Source: Mycosarcoma maydis (Eukaryota; Basidiomycota; Ustilaginomycetes; Ustilaginales). Taken from it: 64,000 nucleotides of DNA. Shown in pieces: positions 40,501 to 49,907 of this stretch; within the stretch, counting starts at the first letter, position 1, and every line of letters begins with the position of its first letter. The notes under the pieces were generated by a model that ran no database searches, had not been told where the DNA came from, and worked only from the letters and a program-made list of their open reading frames with translations. The position numbers and the translations under genes were made by a program. The DNA lies in NCBI RefSeq assembly GCF_000328475.2, contig NC_026486.1:62001-126000 (forward strand), read 5' to 3'.

Positions 40501-41395
40501 AGCTTGCTTGGAGCTCGATCTCGATCCAGCCTTCTGTCTCACCACGTTTGACAAACGAGCCGAGGTTCGAGGCACGACCAAGTAGACTGGGATGGCCTCC
40601 GAGGCCCAGAGCAATGGCGCATGCGATACTGCTCTTGCCGGTACCGTTGGGACCGCAGATGAGGTTGAGGTAGGGACCGACGCGGAACTCGACCGAGTCG
40701 TAGGTGAGGAAATTGGAGAGGGCGATGCGACGGATGGAGCCGGGGAGATATTTGTCTGGGGAGCGATGCTTGCGCTGTGTTGGTTCGTACCCGCTGGCAG
40801 TCACGGAATCGGCTGAGACGAGGCTCTCCGGAGGTGCGGCGGCGAGGTCGACGTCATCTTGCTGTTCGTCTTGGTCGTCGTCTGAATCAAGCACACGATC
40901 TGCAGCGTGTTTGCGACGTGGTGCTATGCCGTTTGTCTGGTGTTGGTCAGCAAAGTCGGCACGTTGGCGCTTACAGGGAGAGGGAGAGGGAGATGCAGAC
41001 TCTTCTCGATCAGATCCGGATCCAGATCGATCGAGCGCATTGATGCGATTTGTGCGCTTGAGGCGAGCGTTGCTGTTGCTGGTAGTTGGTTGTGTCGACA
41101 AAGCAGAGGGAAGCTGTACAGACACGGAAGGAGAGCGTTTGAGCGCTCTGCGCTGCGAGGGCTCGAGCTGTGGTGTTGATCGTCTCATGCTGGTGGATTG
41201 AGAATTGGTTTGCTCGGCCAGCGCTCTGCGGGTAGAGGGTATGTTGGACGAGGCAGAGGAGGAGCCTAACGCGTTCTCTGGACGGCGCTGCGAAGAGCGG
41301 GTTGAAGAGAAGGGACCAAAGTCCTGATCTTGCGAGACTCGGAAGGAGGAGGGCAAGGAAGCAAGCGCCGATGAACCTCGAGTCTCGAGATGCAT
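37565..41395 (-). CDS. SMC5: Structural maintenance of chromosomes protein 5 (SMC5)
   Basis: 1276 residues, single exon. A 215-residue disordered N-terminal extension precedes the head. The Walker A motif GPNGTGKSS is at 248-256, following LSNFLTYDSVEF, which is characteristic of SMC5. Long coiled coils (about 430-650 and 830-1100) flank a hinge around 660-800. The C-terminal head has the signature SGGERTLSTIMYV from 1151 and the SMC5-type Walker B region TLVDEINQGMD ending at 1185. SMC5 pairs with SMC6 and Nse subunits in homologous recombination and resolution of joint DNA molecules. The tail after the Walker B region is about 90 residues long, ending HHVHRHF. It is convergent with MET2. 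Confidence 0.96.
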   Translation of the reverse strand: MHLETRGSSALASLPSSFRVSQDQDFGPFSSTRSSQRRPENALGSSSASSNIPSTRRALAEQTNSQSTSMRRSTPQLEPSQRRALKRSPSVSVQLPSALSTQPTTSNSNARLKRTNRINALDRSGSGSDREESASPSPSPCKRQRADFADQHQTNGIAPRRKHAADRVLDSDDDQDEQQDDVDLAAAPPESLVSADSVTASGYEPTQRKHRSPDKYLPGSIRRIALSNFLTYDSVEFRVGPYLNLICGPNGTGKSSIACAIALGLGGHPSLLGRASNLGSFVKRGETEGWIEIELQASSGSSNPVIRRTITTASNKSDWYLDGRSTTKSDVLATVSEFNIDVANLCSFLPQDKVHEFAKMTDAKRLVETQKAVGGARLVRWHEKLTEHGKAAAEVASQLKTKREEKAHLEQRNQALHVDVQRFEERQQVEQRIEKLEVMIAMADYNRTKRNVAELHQEREKKRKDLADAIKQSEPVKQKRKDLEDLTSKLTIELERLQAVYASDDKKRRQLVSAVEEIGREIESRLSDVGTLTRKDQDRARRVLELRKEVADRTAQLGAAPGVQDTAEIEAELRSQRDKLGDFHARRGDIQRQMQDVNVESQTIDKGLHTYRQQLAQLDNVPQQRLEKIRAADEGVYRAVMWLRENQHRFRKPVHEPVLLEISLKDQRYAAAVESCIPFAVQKSFVCQTREDYDLFSHELIDRMKLRLTVAEVQGITLGSMKPDVPREQLADLGFEAYMIDMIDGPEDVLVHLCRQSHLHRLPVTLNPNVDVERIEQSGRFRRFIAGGENFTINVSRYGNDARQTVSRRINPARSLVNSVDRERQRSLSTQIQQLTDEKKQLEAKTLQLLKEDKSVQAAISRIEQQVNELKSQKRDRIGAQRAWERESALIEARRRELRDKEREASAEEKRTRLMNEVRRLAQRRSQKMQDLCAQTVQISKVADRKHMASLSKWQWDATAAGLENQLRDLQETERELAATLEEAVAAHASARREAHELRTQVQKMIDEAGDLLSDLDPQDDELLDVDRLNAELRAEQSKLELAEGVRPEVIDQYRQRQREIATLGSEIAELSEMQTRINERIDKLRNKWEPTLRQLVSAVSREFSRAFDEMGLAGELRIVEDADYEKWRLEIMVKFRNAEELAPLSAQHQSGGERTLSTIMYVMSLLQLSRSPFTLVDEINQGMDPTAERVTHNHIVRLTCQTTASQYFLITPKLLPDLAVHELQKVLLVCNGVYGESRFDFSTVLDRKRAALRIGRPAHTLAATRAVMHHVHRHF

Positions 41396-41877
41396 GTCGA
41401 CAAGATCATAGCCTCATAGCTGGATGACTGGATGGTTGCTAGGTAGATGATGGTGGCAAGGATGCGGTGGTAGTTGCAAGGATGTCACGATGGGAGCCAA
41501 GGAGATGATAAGCGTCTACGTCGTAATAAGCTCTGGCAGACGATTGGCAGATGATGCGTTGCGTCGTGGATGCTAGGGGGTGGTGCGACTGGATGATGGG
41601 CAAAGTGTTGAGAAGACAAGCTGGTATAGCTCTATGGACGGTGGCTTGACGGTACGATGAATGACGAGCAGAGATGCAGGGATAAAGAGAAGCGCATCCA
41701 AGTGTTGGTTGTATCTCGGCAAGCTCCCAACCTCGACGCTCGCGGTATTCCAAAGCATTCGCGATTCAAATTCTCTCACCTCGGAGCGGAGCAATACTCG
41801 TGACTTAGGGTAACGACTGAGCAGAAGAGACGTGAGAGCGACGCGGTAAGTGCTGCGCTCGTCGCTTGGCTTGCTTC

Positions 41878-41911
41878 AATCACGAATCACGAATCACGAA
41901 TCACGAATCAT
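41878..41911. repeat. Heptamer array (AATCACG)n
   Basis: Just under five units of AATCACG on the plus strand, the last one ending in a CATGAAT variant. Confidence 0.93.
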
Positions 41912-42020
41912 GAATTTGACCCATATTTTCAACACCCAACGTCGTGCGTGTTGGACTCGCTCGCACCTCTCTCTCTTTTGGCGATTCAGCCGACCAAACA
42001 CGACGTCCAAAAGCGCGTTC

Positions 42021-42054
42021 GTTTTGCGTTTTGCGTTTTGCGTTTGGCGTTTTT
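42021..42054. repeat. 7-bp array (GCGTTTT)n
   Basis: Between four and five GCGTTTT-like units in a row. The sequence is unrelated to CGTGATT but the period is the same. Confidence 0.85.
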
Positions 42055-42175
42055 CTCGCTCAATGCTCAGTCGTGAGGTGGGCAGGCTGTGCGTGTGTGT
42101 CTTCGCGTAAAGAGCCGAAGCTGTCTGTCTACTGACATCCGAAACAACACCACACGTCGATCCACGCTGCACCCA

Positions 42176-42224
42176 CGGATAGACGGATAGACGGATAGAC
42201 GGATAGACGGATAGACGGATAGAC
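42176..42224. repeat. 8-bp array (GGATAGAC)n
   Basis: Six tandem GGATAGAC units near the 3' end of the GPALPP1-like gene, an octamer rather than a heptamer. Confidence 0.9.
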
Positions 42225-42301
42225 AGAGTGCAACACGCAATTGTAAACATTCGTCTGCTGAACCAACTGCATAGCAGCCTGCCATCATACATGCATAGCA
42301 G

Positions 42302-43708
42302 CTACAGGAAACGTCGAGAACCGCTGCCAAAACGGTCTCCAAGTGCATGCGCATCCGACATCATCTTGCTTCGCTTCGTTTGGTCCATCAGACTTGCGCC
42401 GATACTCAGCGCTGCGTCACGATCCCAAATCATCGGTGCTGCCGCTCTGCCTGAACGAACCTCGTCCTCTTCCCTCTGTTTGCGTGACTTTGTGCTCTGG
42501 CGCTCTCGATCTCGGCCGCCATGTGTGTGCCTGTCCTTGTCCTTGTCCTTGTCCTTGTCCCGGTCGCGAGAGCGAGAGCGAGAGCGCGAGCGCGAGCGAT
42601 ATGATTCTTTTCTCCTTGATCCCAATTGTTCGTCGTCGCTGCGTCTGTGCCGCGAGCTTTTATGCGAGCGATGCGAGTCGTCGTGTCGACAACTTCTACG
42701 CCCGTGTGTCCGTTCATGTCGATCTTTTGGCTTATCCCTGGCAGCCGGCGAGCTTGACCTGGATCGGTGCCTTTTCCGACGATCACGGTCGTCACTGTGG
42801 CTGTGTCGAGATGATCTCTTCTCGCTCTTGCCATCGTCGTGATCATGTCGCGTTCGCTTCTCCTTTCTCCTGTCTCGCCTCGCCGCATCCTCGAGTTTGT
42901 CTTTGAGCTCTCTCTTTCTTCTCTCGTTGTGCTCCTCCACCAAACTCTTCTTGGCACTCCTCTCACCCGCCACTGCGGCAGCGACGATCGAGTCCCTTCG
43001 TTGCCCTCTCTCTTTCTCTAAGGCTTCCATTTCGTTGACGCTCGTTCCGCTCGTGGCTCTGAGACCCGACACTTGCTCCTGCATCCTCAAACGTCGTTCT
43101 TCGGGTGTCTCGGTCCAAGCGCTTAGATCTGTCTCCTCTGCATTGGCTCTACCACCGCCACGCGCTGAAACCCTGGGTGTAGTCTGAGCAAACCCACGCG
43201 ATTTGAGCTTGAGCGGATCGCCGGCTACCGTCTGCAACGATGCAGAATTCGACAGCGACGGTGGAACCAGCATCCATTCCGGGCGAGAATTGGCTGCTTT
43301 GTGCGCTGCTATTTTCGCATCCTCCTCAGCCGCTTTTTTGCGTGCTTCTCGTTCGAGAAACTGTCTGGCTCCTTCACCCAGTGTATTTTGCGCACCTGTG
43401 GTTGGTGACGCCACAGCCGGTCCGATGGATGGCCCCACTTGATCGTCCGATGACACTGTATTTGAGCCGAAACTGGATGCTGAGTGAGAACGAGAACGAG
43501 CGCGAACAAAGTCGGTTGGGAGGTGAGGGCCTGCAACCACGCGTCGAGTGGTCTGGATCGCAGAAGCATCGGAGCCGGATGGCGAGACAGAACGATTCGA
43601 GCAAGAACCAGCAAATGACGAGCGAGACGAAAACGAAAGCGAGGCTGATCTGGATCGAGATCGAGATCGTTCTGGATGGTAAGGGAGTTGAGGTCCGATA
43701 ACCGACAT
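42302..43708 (-). CDS. GPALPP1-like (DUF3752) protein
   Basis: 468 residues. GPALPP-type motifs occur three times at the N-terminus (IGPQLP at 4-9, AGPHLP near 59 and VGPSIGPAV near 91). RPEWMLVPP at about 143-151 and the downstream block SAWTETPEERRLRMQE are the conserved DUF3752 features. The C-terminal 200 residues are extremely basic, with SR/RS dipeptides and a DKDKDK run, suggesting a nuclear location. The ending (HALGDRFGSGSRRFL) is compact. In animals GPALPP1 has no well-established function; nuclear RNA-processing association is inferred from the RS-like tail. It is divergent from the WW-FF gene, sharing 316 bp. Confidence 0.87.
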   Translation of the reverse strand: MSVIGPQLPYHPERSRSRSRSASLSFSSRSSFAGSCSNRSVSPSGSDASAIQTTRRVVAGPHLPTDFVRARSRSHSASSFGSNTVSSDDQVGPSIGPAVASPTTGAQNTLGEGARQFLEREARKKAAEEDAKIAAHKAANSRPEWMLVPPSLSNSASLQTVAGDPLKLKSRGFAQTTPRVSARGGGRANAEETDLSAWTETPEERRLRMQEQVSGLRATSGTSVNEMEALEKERGQRRDSIVAAAVAGERSAKKSLVEEHNERRKRELKDKLEDAARRDRRKEKRTRHDHDDGKSEKRSSRHSHSDDRDRRKRHRSRSSSPAARDKPKDRHERTHGRRSCRHDDSHRSHKSSRHRRSDDEQLGSRRKESYRSRSRSRSRSRDRDKDKDKDKDRHTHGGRDRERQSTKSRKQREEDEVRSGRAAAPMIWDRDAALSIGASLMDQTKRSKMMSDAHALGDRFGSGSRRFL

Positions 43709-44024
43709 CTTGATCGTTTCTCGACACTCGAGGTCGAGTGGACTTGAAAGCCAAATGATGGTGGCACAAGAACCTCAGACAGCTCATACACAAGCACCAT
43801 CATGAATCGTGAATCGTGAATCGTGAATCGTGAAATCACGAATCTGGCAGCCTGTGCGTCACGCGCGTGTGGAGTTTTCTTTTTCTCGCACCCCACCGCC
43901 TAAGTCGACAACTGAAGTAGTTGACTCCGAATTCCGAGCTTGCCTCGACCTGACTTTCTTTTCACGATGGATTCTGCTCGTCGTCATCCTTCCTTGTCTG
44001 CCTAGCACGTCTCCACACCCGTAC
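43709..44024. promoter_or_regulatory. Divergent promoter GPALPP1-like / WW-FF with heptamer array
   Basis: 316 bp contain both promoters. Four CGTGAAT units followed by an inverted unit lie at 43804-43844, roughly 100 bp from the minus-strand start and 180 bp from the plus-strand start. No clear TATA box. Confidence 0.6.
43804..43844. repeat. Heptamer array (CGTGAAT)n with inverted end
   Basis: Four plus-strand units of CGTGAAT, one extra A, then the opposite orientation (ATCACGAATC). Confidence 0.93.
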
Positions 44025-46424
44025 ATGATGGCTGACAATATCGGATCGAGCTCGGCGCTGCTACCTCCAGGCTGGACCTCCCACGTCAGCCCCGCAGGCC
44101 GCACCTACTACCACAACCCCTCCACCGGCGTCAGCACGTACGCCTTTCCCACACCAAAACCGCCCAAGCGAGAAAAACCCGTCTGCAAAACACCGATCCC
44201 CAACACTTGCGGATGGCTCAAAGTCACGACCAACAGGGACAATGTCTTCTACTTCAATCCGCACACAAACAGGAGCGAGTGGCTGCCACCTCGCGAGGTG
44301 GTGGCTGCATTGAAGCAGATGCAGGAACATGAATTGCAAGAAAAAGAGAAAGCCAAAAGGCAGCAGGAGCAAAGAGAAAGGGAGGAACATCAAAGGAAAA
44401 AGAGAGAAAGAAGGGAGAGAAAAAGGAAGCTCGAGGAGGGTGTACCAATTACAGAGTTTGATGCCAGTAAACGGGTGTGTGCGGATGACGAAGAGGATGG
44501 GGACGAGGATGAGGACGAGGACGATTTGGACCAAGAAAAGAGCTCTACAATAAGCAGCCAGTCTGGTCCTTCAGTTACTGGGCAATTTCAGTCGGATGGT
44601 GCTCAGCACAATGCTGACGTAACCATGGAGGATAAAAACGACGACAATGACGATGATGATGAAGAATGGCAACGTCAAATCGCCGAACAGATGGCTACCG
44701 AAGCACAAGCAGAGACTGAAGCACAGGCACAAGCAGAAACAGAAACGGAAACGGAAACGCAAGCTGTGCAGCCATCAGCAACGCCTACGACGAAAAGCCT
44801 CGAAGAGATAAAAACCGCCTTCATGACGTATCTGACATCACTCAATGCCACCCGGCACGAAATCAACCCAATGGCACCGTACGATGTCGAACTTTGCAAA
44901 TTCGCCTCGCATCCGTCCTGGATCGACTTGCCCAAGCGCGAGAGGCAAGATACATTCAACGAATGGTGCAAGCTTCGCATTCGAGAAAAGCGAGCGGCGA
45001 AAGTTGGCGCCACTGCTAGTAACGCTTGCTTTTCCGCTGGAACCAACTCGATCTCGTCGAGTAAAGCCGAGACCGCCTTGCGCTCATTATTGAAGGCAGA
45101 AGTTCGATCTACACGGACCAAGTTTTCGGATTTTGCCAAAGCGTTTTCCGATGATCCGCGATTCATGTCTTACGGCGGCTCGAATTCGGATCGAGAAACG
45201 CTGTTCAAGCAACACCTGGTTGAATTGGGAGAAGAAAAGCGGCGAGCAGCTCAGCTGGCTGAAAGTGAGTTTCTCCAATTGCTCTCGGACAAACTTGGAG
45301 GAAATTACCGCGACAAGGTGGCTGCGGCGAAAGCAGATGCGGCGTTGGACAAGGAGCACGAGAAACAACGCGTGATGCAAGTATGGATGCAAGCCAAACG
45401 CACACCTGGGATAATCGAGGATGCGAGGTACGATGGCGTGGGAAGCTCGACGCGGCGATTTGAGCTGTTTGGCACTTGGGCGAGCGGTGAACGGCGGGCG
45501 GCTTGTGCGCGAGCTTGCTTGAAAAGTGGCAGTTGGACTTCAAACCGTCCAGACGACGCGGCGTCGAAGGCGTCGAATGCGTGCGATCTTGACCGAAAAC
45601 TCAAAGAGAAAGACGAGGATCGTCAAGCAGCGTTGCGGCAGCGCGAGCAGAAAGTGCGACTTGAACGCTCGCGTGTGGAGCGACTGAATCTTAGCGCGAT
45701 GCGAAACGCGTCTCGAGAAGAATCGTTGCGGTGTTTCGAACAACTGTTATTGGATAGGGTGCACTCTGCGGACGTCGATTACGAGACTGGTATGCGGCGA
45801 CTGTGTCGTGATGCGCGGTTTGATTCGGCGCAACTGACGGATGCGGATCGGAAGCGGTTGTTTGAACAACACATGTCGCGCCTGCGCGCTAAGCAAGAGG
45901 ATCGACTGGGTGTTGTATTCGCGCGACACGCACCGACGCTCTCAACGCATCGTGAGCATGTACTTGCGCTGACTCGTGACGATGCGGACCTCTCGCATCC
46001 GCCACTCTCGGTGTATGCTCAAGACGAGACCCTATTACGCGCCGCATACGACCGCTGGCATTCGCACCGATGCTCGCAGGCCGAGCAGGATTTCAAGCAC
46101 ATGTTGAGCGAGTCTGCATTCGTCGACTTCTGGGGTCGGCTGAAATCCGCTTTCGACGCTTCGCAATCCTCGACACTCACCAGCGTGCCCAAAACCAAGC
46201 AGCACGCAATCTTGATGCATCAACCCGACGATCAAGACGAGCAGGCAGACGCATCAACCAGCTTGATCGTCATGGCGAGCAAGGTGGATCTCAACCAGAT
46301 CGAATCCGTGCTCAAAAACGATGCGCGATTCAGAGCATGGAACCACGACCCCGAGACGAGGAGGAGCTGGATCAGAGACCATCTGCAACGTCTTGCTGCT
46401 CCTGCGATGAGCGTTCATCGTTGA
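44025..46424 (+). CDS. WW- and FF-domain protein (TCERG1/Prp40 type)
   Basis: 799 residues from MMADNIGSSS. The frame is open upstream without an ATG. The first WW domain (about 13-42, LPPGWTSHVSPAGRTYYHNP) has Tyr where the second signature Trp normally sits. The second WW (about 62-89) has both Trp residues. A basic and then acidic low-complexity linker follows. FF-type repeats start near 260, 350, 413 and 563, with a further weaker one near 680 (FMTYLTSLN, FSDFAKAF, FEQLLLDR and FKHMLSE mark some of their first helices). Such proteins bind proline-rich splicing factors through WW and phosphorylated RNA polymerase II tail or U1 components through FF. The order of domains suggests an elongation/splicing coupler closer to TCERG1 than to Prp40; that is inference. 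Confidence 0.86.
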   Translation: MMADNIGSSSALLPPGWTSHVSPAGRTYYHNPSTGVSTYAFPTPKPPKREKPVCKTPIPNTCGWLKVTTNRDNVFYFNPHTNRSEWLPPREVVAALKQMQEHELQEKEKAKRQQEQREREEHQRKKRERRERKRKLEEGVPITEFDASKRVCADDEEDGDEDEDEDDLDQEKSSTISSQSGPSVTGQFQSDGAQHNADVTMEDKNDDNDDDDEEWQRQIAEQMATEAQAETEAQAQAETETETETQAVQPSATPTTKSLEEIKTAFMTYLTSLNATRHEINPMAPYDVELCKFASHPSWIDLPKRERQDTFNEWCKLRIREKRAAKVGATASNACFSAGTNSISSSKAETALRSLLKAEVRSTRTKFSDFAKAFSDDPRFMSYGGSNSDRETLFKQHLVELGEEKRRAAQLAESEFLQLLSDKLGGNYRDKVAAAKADAALDKEHEKQRVMQVWMQAKRTPGIIEDARYDGVGSSTRRFELFGTWASGERRAACARACLKSGSWTSNRPDDAASKASNACDLDRKLKEKDEDRQAALRQREQKVRLERSRVERLNLSAMRNASREESLRCFEQLLLDRVHSADVDYETGMRRLCRDARFDSAQLTDADRKRLFEQHMSRLRAKQEDRLGVVFARHAPTLSTHREHVLALTRDDADLSHPPLSVYAQDETLLRAAYDRWHSHRCSQAEQDFKHMLSESAFVDFWGRLKSAFDASQSSTLTSVPKTKQHAILMHQPDDQDEQADASTSLIVMASKVDLNQIESVLKNDARFRAWNHDPETRRSWIRDHLQRLAAPAMSVHR

Positions 46425-46654
46425 AACCAACACCATCCTGTACGCACCAAGTACTTTGCATTGTCAAACACACAAAGCTACATACCTCTACCGAATCTGG
46501 CGCCAAGATTTCCCATTTCACTGTCAGCGTTTCAGAAACAGTCGACGCGCTGTGGTGGATGCGGGTGGTCTAGTGAGTGCACAGAATCACGATCGAATCG
46601 CATGGCTGATTGGGATTCAGAAGGATTTGCATGACTAGTTACGATATCTACAGA

Positions 46655-48157
46655 CTAGTGTTTCAGCTTGGCCGCATTTGCCTCGTGGATCCGTTTACCG
46701 AGCCTAGCGCCCAAACCGGCATAATCGCGTGGTCTGACGGGGAGCAACCACTGCCTGATGGTGGCACAGGTACCCAAACCGAGGTCGACATCCTTCAAGG
46801 TGTCGTCGATGGAATGCAAGCTGAACGGAACCAAGTTGGTGCCGTGAGCGTGTTTTCCATTGCTTCTTGCGTCCAACCAGGCGAGCTTTTGTTTGGCGGC
46901 TTGTAGCATTTCGTCTTCCGGTGGCAGGTGGGTGAGACCAGCGAGGTGGGCAGAAATCCATAGAGCGGCAGCTTCCGAGGAGGTGGGGCAGAAGAGCGAA
47001 GAGTTGTAGCCGTTGAAGGTGAGATTGGGTACGCCGATCGGGAGGATGTGTTTGTGCAGCAGAAAGTTGTCGTTTTGGTCGAGAAACTTCTTTTGGATAT
47101 CGACGGGTAGGAAGGGCACGTTCTGGTGGAAACCAGTGGCGCAGATGAGCAAATCGCACGCAAGCGTCGAGCCATCTTTGAGCACCGCCACCGGTCGACC
47201 CGAGGCATCCTTGGTGAGCAACTCGATCTCGGCATCACGCTTGACACAAACCTTGCCAGCCTCGATGTTCTTGTACAGTCCTTCGGTGGAGAGTGAGATG
47301 GTACTGCGAGCGATCTCTTCGAAAGGACCTTCGGGGACGAGACCCAAGTGGTCGAGTTTGAGCTGACCGGTGACAACCCACTGTAACGAGTTGAGCATTG
47401 CATTGCGAATCATACGACCGGAACCAGAGTTGAACCATTTCTCGAAAGCCGATGGGGTGATGTACTCGAAGAGCGATTCACCGAGTCGTGTCAAGAGGAG
47501 GTATTGGTAAGGGATGCCACGGATCATTCGAGGCAACTTCCAGATCAAACGACGTGCAACGAGCGTGGTACTGTTGGCGCTGGCCGAGACGGCATTGGCG
47601 ACATCGCATGAGCTCTTTCCATAGCCGACGACGAGCACGTTTTTATCTTGAACCGTCTTTGGATCCAGACCGAGATCGGAAGAGTGGCAAATGTGACCTC
47701 CGGCAGCTTTGAATTCGTCGATCCCTTTGTAGTCTGGGATCTTGCCTCGCGAAAAGGTACCGGTGGCAACGACGAGGTGCTCAAAGTGGTGGGATTGAGT
47801 GGTGGTGCCTTTCTTGGTGGTGATCTCCCAACCGTGTTGGGTAGGATGCGCGCGCTCTACGCGTGTGCCAAACTGCATGAGACGTCGCAGGTTGTGCTTG
47901 TCGGTATAAGCATCTAGGTAGTCTTGGACTTGTTGAGCTGCAGGCCAGGTAGGATAGTGACGAGGCATGTCCATATCGGAAAGGCTGTAGGTCTCCTTGG
48001 AGTTTTGCGTAGCGAGACCGGGATAGCGACGCGCTTTGGACCAGACACCTCCGAGATCGTCGCATGCTTCGAACACGGTGACATCGTGACCGTACTGTTG
48101 GAGGTATTTGGCGGTCGAGATGCCGGCAAACCCAGCTCCTACAATGGCGACCTTCAT
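46655..48157 (-). CDS. Flavin-containing monooxygenase-like protein
   Basis: 500 residues from MKVAIVGAGFAG. The frame continues 53 codons upstream, but this ATG puts the FAD motif GAGFAG at 7-12, where the family has it. The NADPH-binding motif VVGYGKSS is at 176-183, and CATGFHQNVPF near the middle-to-C-terminal part is the typical FMO ATG motif. The usual FxGxxxH linker motif is present only in a degenerate form (EFKAAGGHICHSS at about 148). The enzyme class oxygenates nitrogen, sulfur or carbon centres; the substrate is unknown. It is convergent with the WW-FF gene (230 bp). It differs clearly in sequence from the Baeyer-Villiger-type enzyme at 1773-3584. Confidence 0.9.
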   Translation of the reverse strand: MKVAIVGAGFAGISTAKYLQQYGHDVTVFEACDDLGGVWSKARRYPGLATQNSKETYSLSDMDMPRHYPTWPAAQQVQDYLDAYTDKHNLRRLMQFGTRVERAHPTQHGWEITTKKGTTTQSHHFEHLVVATGTFSRGKIPDYKGIDEFKAAGGHICHSSDLGLDPKTVQDKNVLVVGYGKSSCDVANAVSASANSTTLVARRLIWKLPRMIRGIPYQYLLLTRLGESLFEYITPSAFEKWFNSGSGRMIRNAMLNSLQWVVTGQLKLDHLGLVPEGPFEEIARSTISLSTEGLYKNIEAGKVCVKRDAEIELLTKDASGRPVAVLKDGSTLACDLLICATGFHQNVPFLPVDIQKKFLDQNDNFLLHKHILPIGVPNLTFNGYNSSLFCPTSSEAAALWISAHLAGLTHLPPEDEMLQAAKQKLAWLDARSNGKHAHGTNLVPFSLHSIDDTLKDVDLGLGTCATIRQWLLPVRPRDYAGLGARLGKRIHEANAAKLKH

Positions 48158-48261
48158 ATGTGCTGTATGCGTCTGTACGGTAATGGAAGCAGGGCGGGGT
48201 TGTGCAAAGATGAAGCCGAAGCACGTGGGTAAATGGGCAATGTTGAAGTTGGCAGCTTGAG

Positions 48262-48320
48262 GGACGAGGGACGAAGAACGAAGAACGAAGAACGAAGGAC
48301 AAAGGACGAAGGACAAAGGG
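48262..48320. repeat. 7-bp array, GAACGAA/GGACAAA units
   Basis: Eight consecutive 7-bp units (GGACGAG, GGACGAA, GAACGAA three times, GGACAAA, GGACGAA, GGACAAA) between the FMO-like TATA box and its start codon. Confidence 0.9.
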
Positions 48321-48345
48321 TGGACTAGCAGGGATGAGCGGCGGC

Positions 48346-48351
48346 TATATA
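48346..48351 (-). promoter_or_regulatory. TATA box, FMO-like gene
   Basis: CTATATAG lies 188 bp upstream of the start codon at 48157. The site is symmetrical, so its orientation is inferred from the gene. Confidence 0.4.
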
Positions 48352-49120
48352 GAATTGTGAATGCATTGGCCTATAGCTTGGCCAAGGAACGCAAAGGACC
48401 AAAGATAGGCGGAGGTGCGCGGACGCCGAGGCTGGAGGAAGAAACGAAAGGTGGGCAAGGTTGCAAGCGAGAGCGGAGAAGAGGCGAGGTCGACGGTCGA
48501 AATCGTCTTGCAAGGCGAGGCCGAGGATGCGACAAGGGTATGAGAGAAGGGCATAGAGGATAGGAATGCACACCGTACCAAGCCATACACGATATAGCAA
48601 TCGTGAATGATTCGTGATTCATTCATGATTCGTGCATTGTCCGCGCACTCTGCCGGCCACGAGATCCGACGTCGCAGTCAACGCAAAGAAGCTGTGCTAC
48701 GCAAAGCAGAAAGCAGAGAGCGCACCTTGCTTCACGCTTGTATTGAGGCGGGGAGGCGGGCTGGCGGGCTCATGTCACAGCCACAGCGCAGTACCAGACA
48801 GAGTCACGAGTTGGACAGCTTATCAGTTGCACTTTGTTCGAGATGCGCACCTGAGCAGTCTGTCTTGGCTTAGAGTAGTTGACACGACCCTTACACACGC
48901 GTTTTTGGTTTCGGCTCGTCTGCGCTCACTCTCGACGTCTCACTCGTGACTCGTCCGTGGTTGGTTGTGCCACATGATGAGCAGACTAACGTGTAACCTG
49001 CAACCCTTAACTTAGTAAGTGCGGGGAAGTGTGAGCTAAAAGCGCCAGAAAAAACACACACACAGTCTAGGCTGATAAACACTCTCAGTCATCAGTTACT
49101 GGCCAATCACCGCACTCGCT

Positions 49121-49155
49121 TTTGTTTTTTGTTTTTTGTTTTTTGTTTTCTGTTT
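49121..49155. repeat. 7-bp array (GTTTTTT)n
   Basis: Four to five GTTTTTT-like units, then a T-rich tail to about 49172. Confidence 0.85.
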
Positions 49156-49862
49156 TTTTTTTCGATTTTTTTGGTCTTCTGCTCGTGCTGCCGATAACGA
49201 TGTAAGTCACTCGTGCCTCTCTGTCTTGCTTGCCCGTCCGCGCCGATCTTGTCAGATGAGAGCAATAGAAAAAGACGTTCGCTGTTCATCTCGTTTCGAG
49301 CTTGTTCATACGATTCACTTTTTACTTTGATCTTGATCGGCTCGGTACGCATCGTTCCTTCCCGGTTCGGGTTACGCCGGTGCCGTTTCGGACGAGCTCG
49401 GTGCAGGCTCAGGTTCAGGTCCAAGTGGTGATTATGAGTACCATCGAGTTGCGCAGCTGGTCAAGCTGGGCTGAGCTGTGTGGACCGACCTAATTGAGCC
49501 AAGAAATGAAGGGTGGGCGACACGATACTTGACCTCCAGTGGAGCGTCATAGACGAGCTTCTTTGCACGTCCCAGCAGCGTCACGAGGACAGACGGTGCA
49601 GAAAACGGAAAACGGCGGCATGGACAAGCCTGTAGTGCATCCCATCTAGCGAAAGCCCGATAAGCAAATAGGAAAGGGTCTACCCCACGTCCGGCGGGCG
49701 TTGACCGAAGCATCGACTCTTGTCTGGGAATCACACATGTCAATGCGGTCACCGTTCCTCGAGAGATAAGTGAGCCAGCTTGCAGTTATTGTCAATGCCG
49801 GACGAAGCGCGACGGCCGTGCAAACAAGCCCGAACAAGCGACGCAAAGCGAACAAGTGAGCA

Positions 49863-49907
49863 AGCGAGAAAGCGAGAAAGCGAGAAAGCGAGAAAGCGAG
49901 AAAGCGA
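49863..49907. repeat. 8-bp array (GCGAGAAA)n
   Basis: More than five tandem GCGAGAAA units, purine-only except for the C. Confidence 0.9.

Larger units (their letters stand above)
41396..42301. other. Intergenic: SMC5 promoter, heptamer array, other short arrays
   Basis: About 900 bp. The SMC5 promoter side (41396-41870) has no clear TATA box. Then follow a heptamer array at 41878-41911, a 7-bp array of GCGTTTT at 42021-42054 and an 8-bp array of GGATAGAC at about 42176-42224. GPALPP1-like terminates at the right end. Confidence 0.65.

Noticed and set aside
48313..48320. Pheromone response element (ACAAAGGG)
   Set aside because: It is the junction of a 7-bp repeat array, lacks the final base of the smut consensus, and stands alone.
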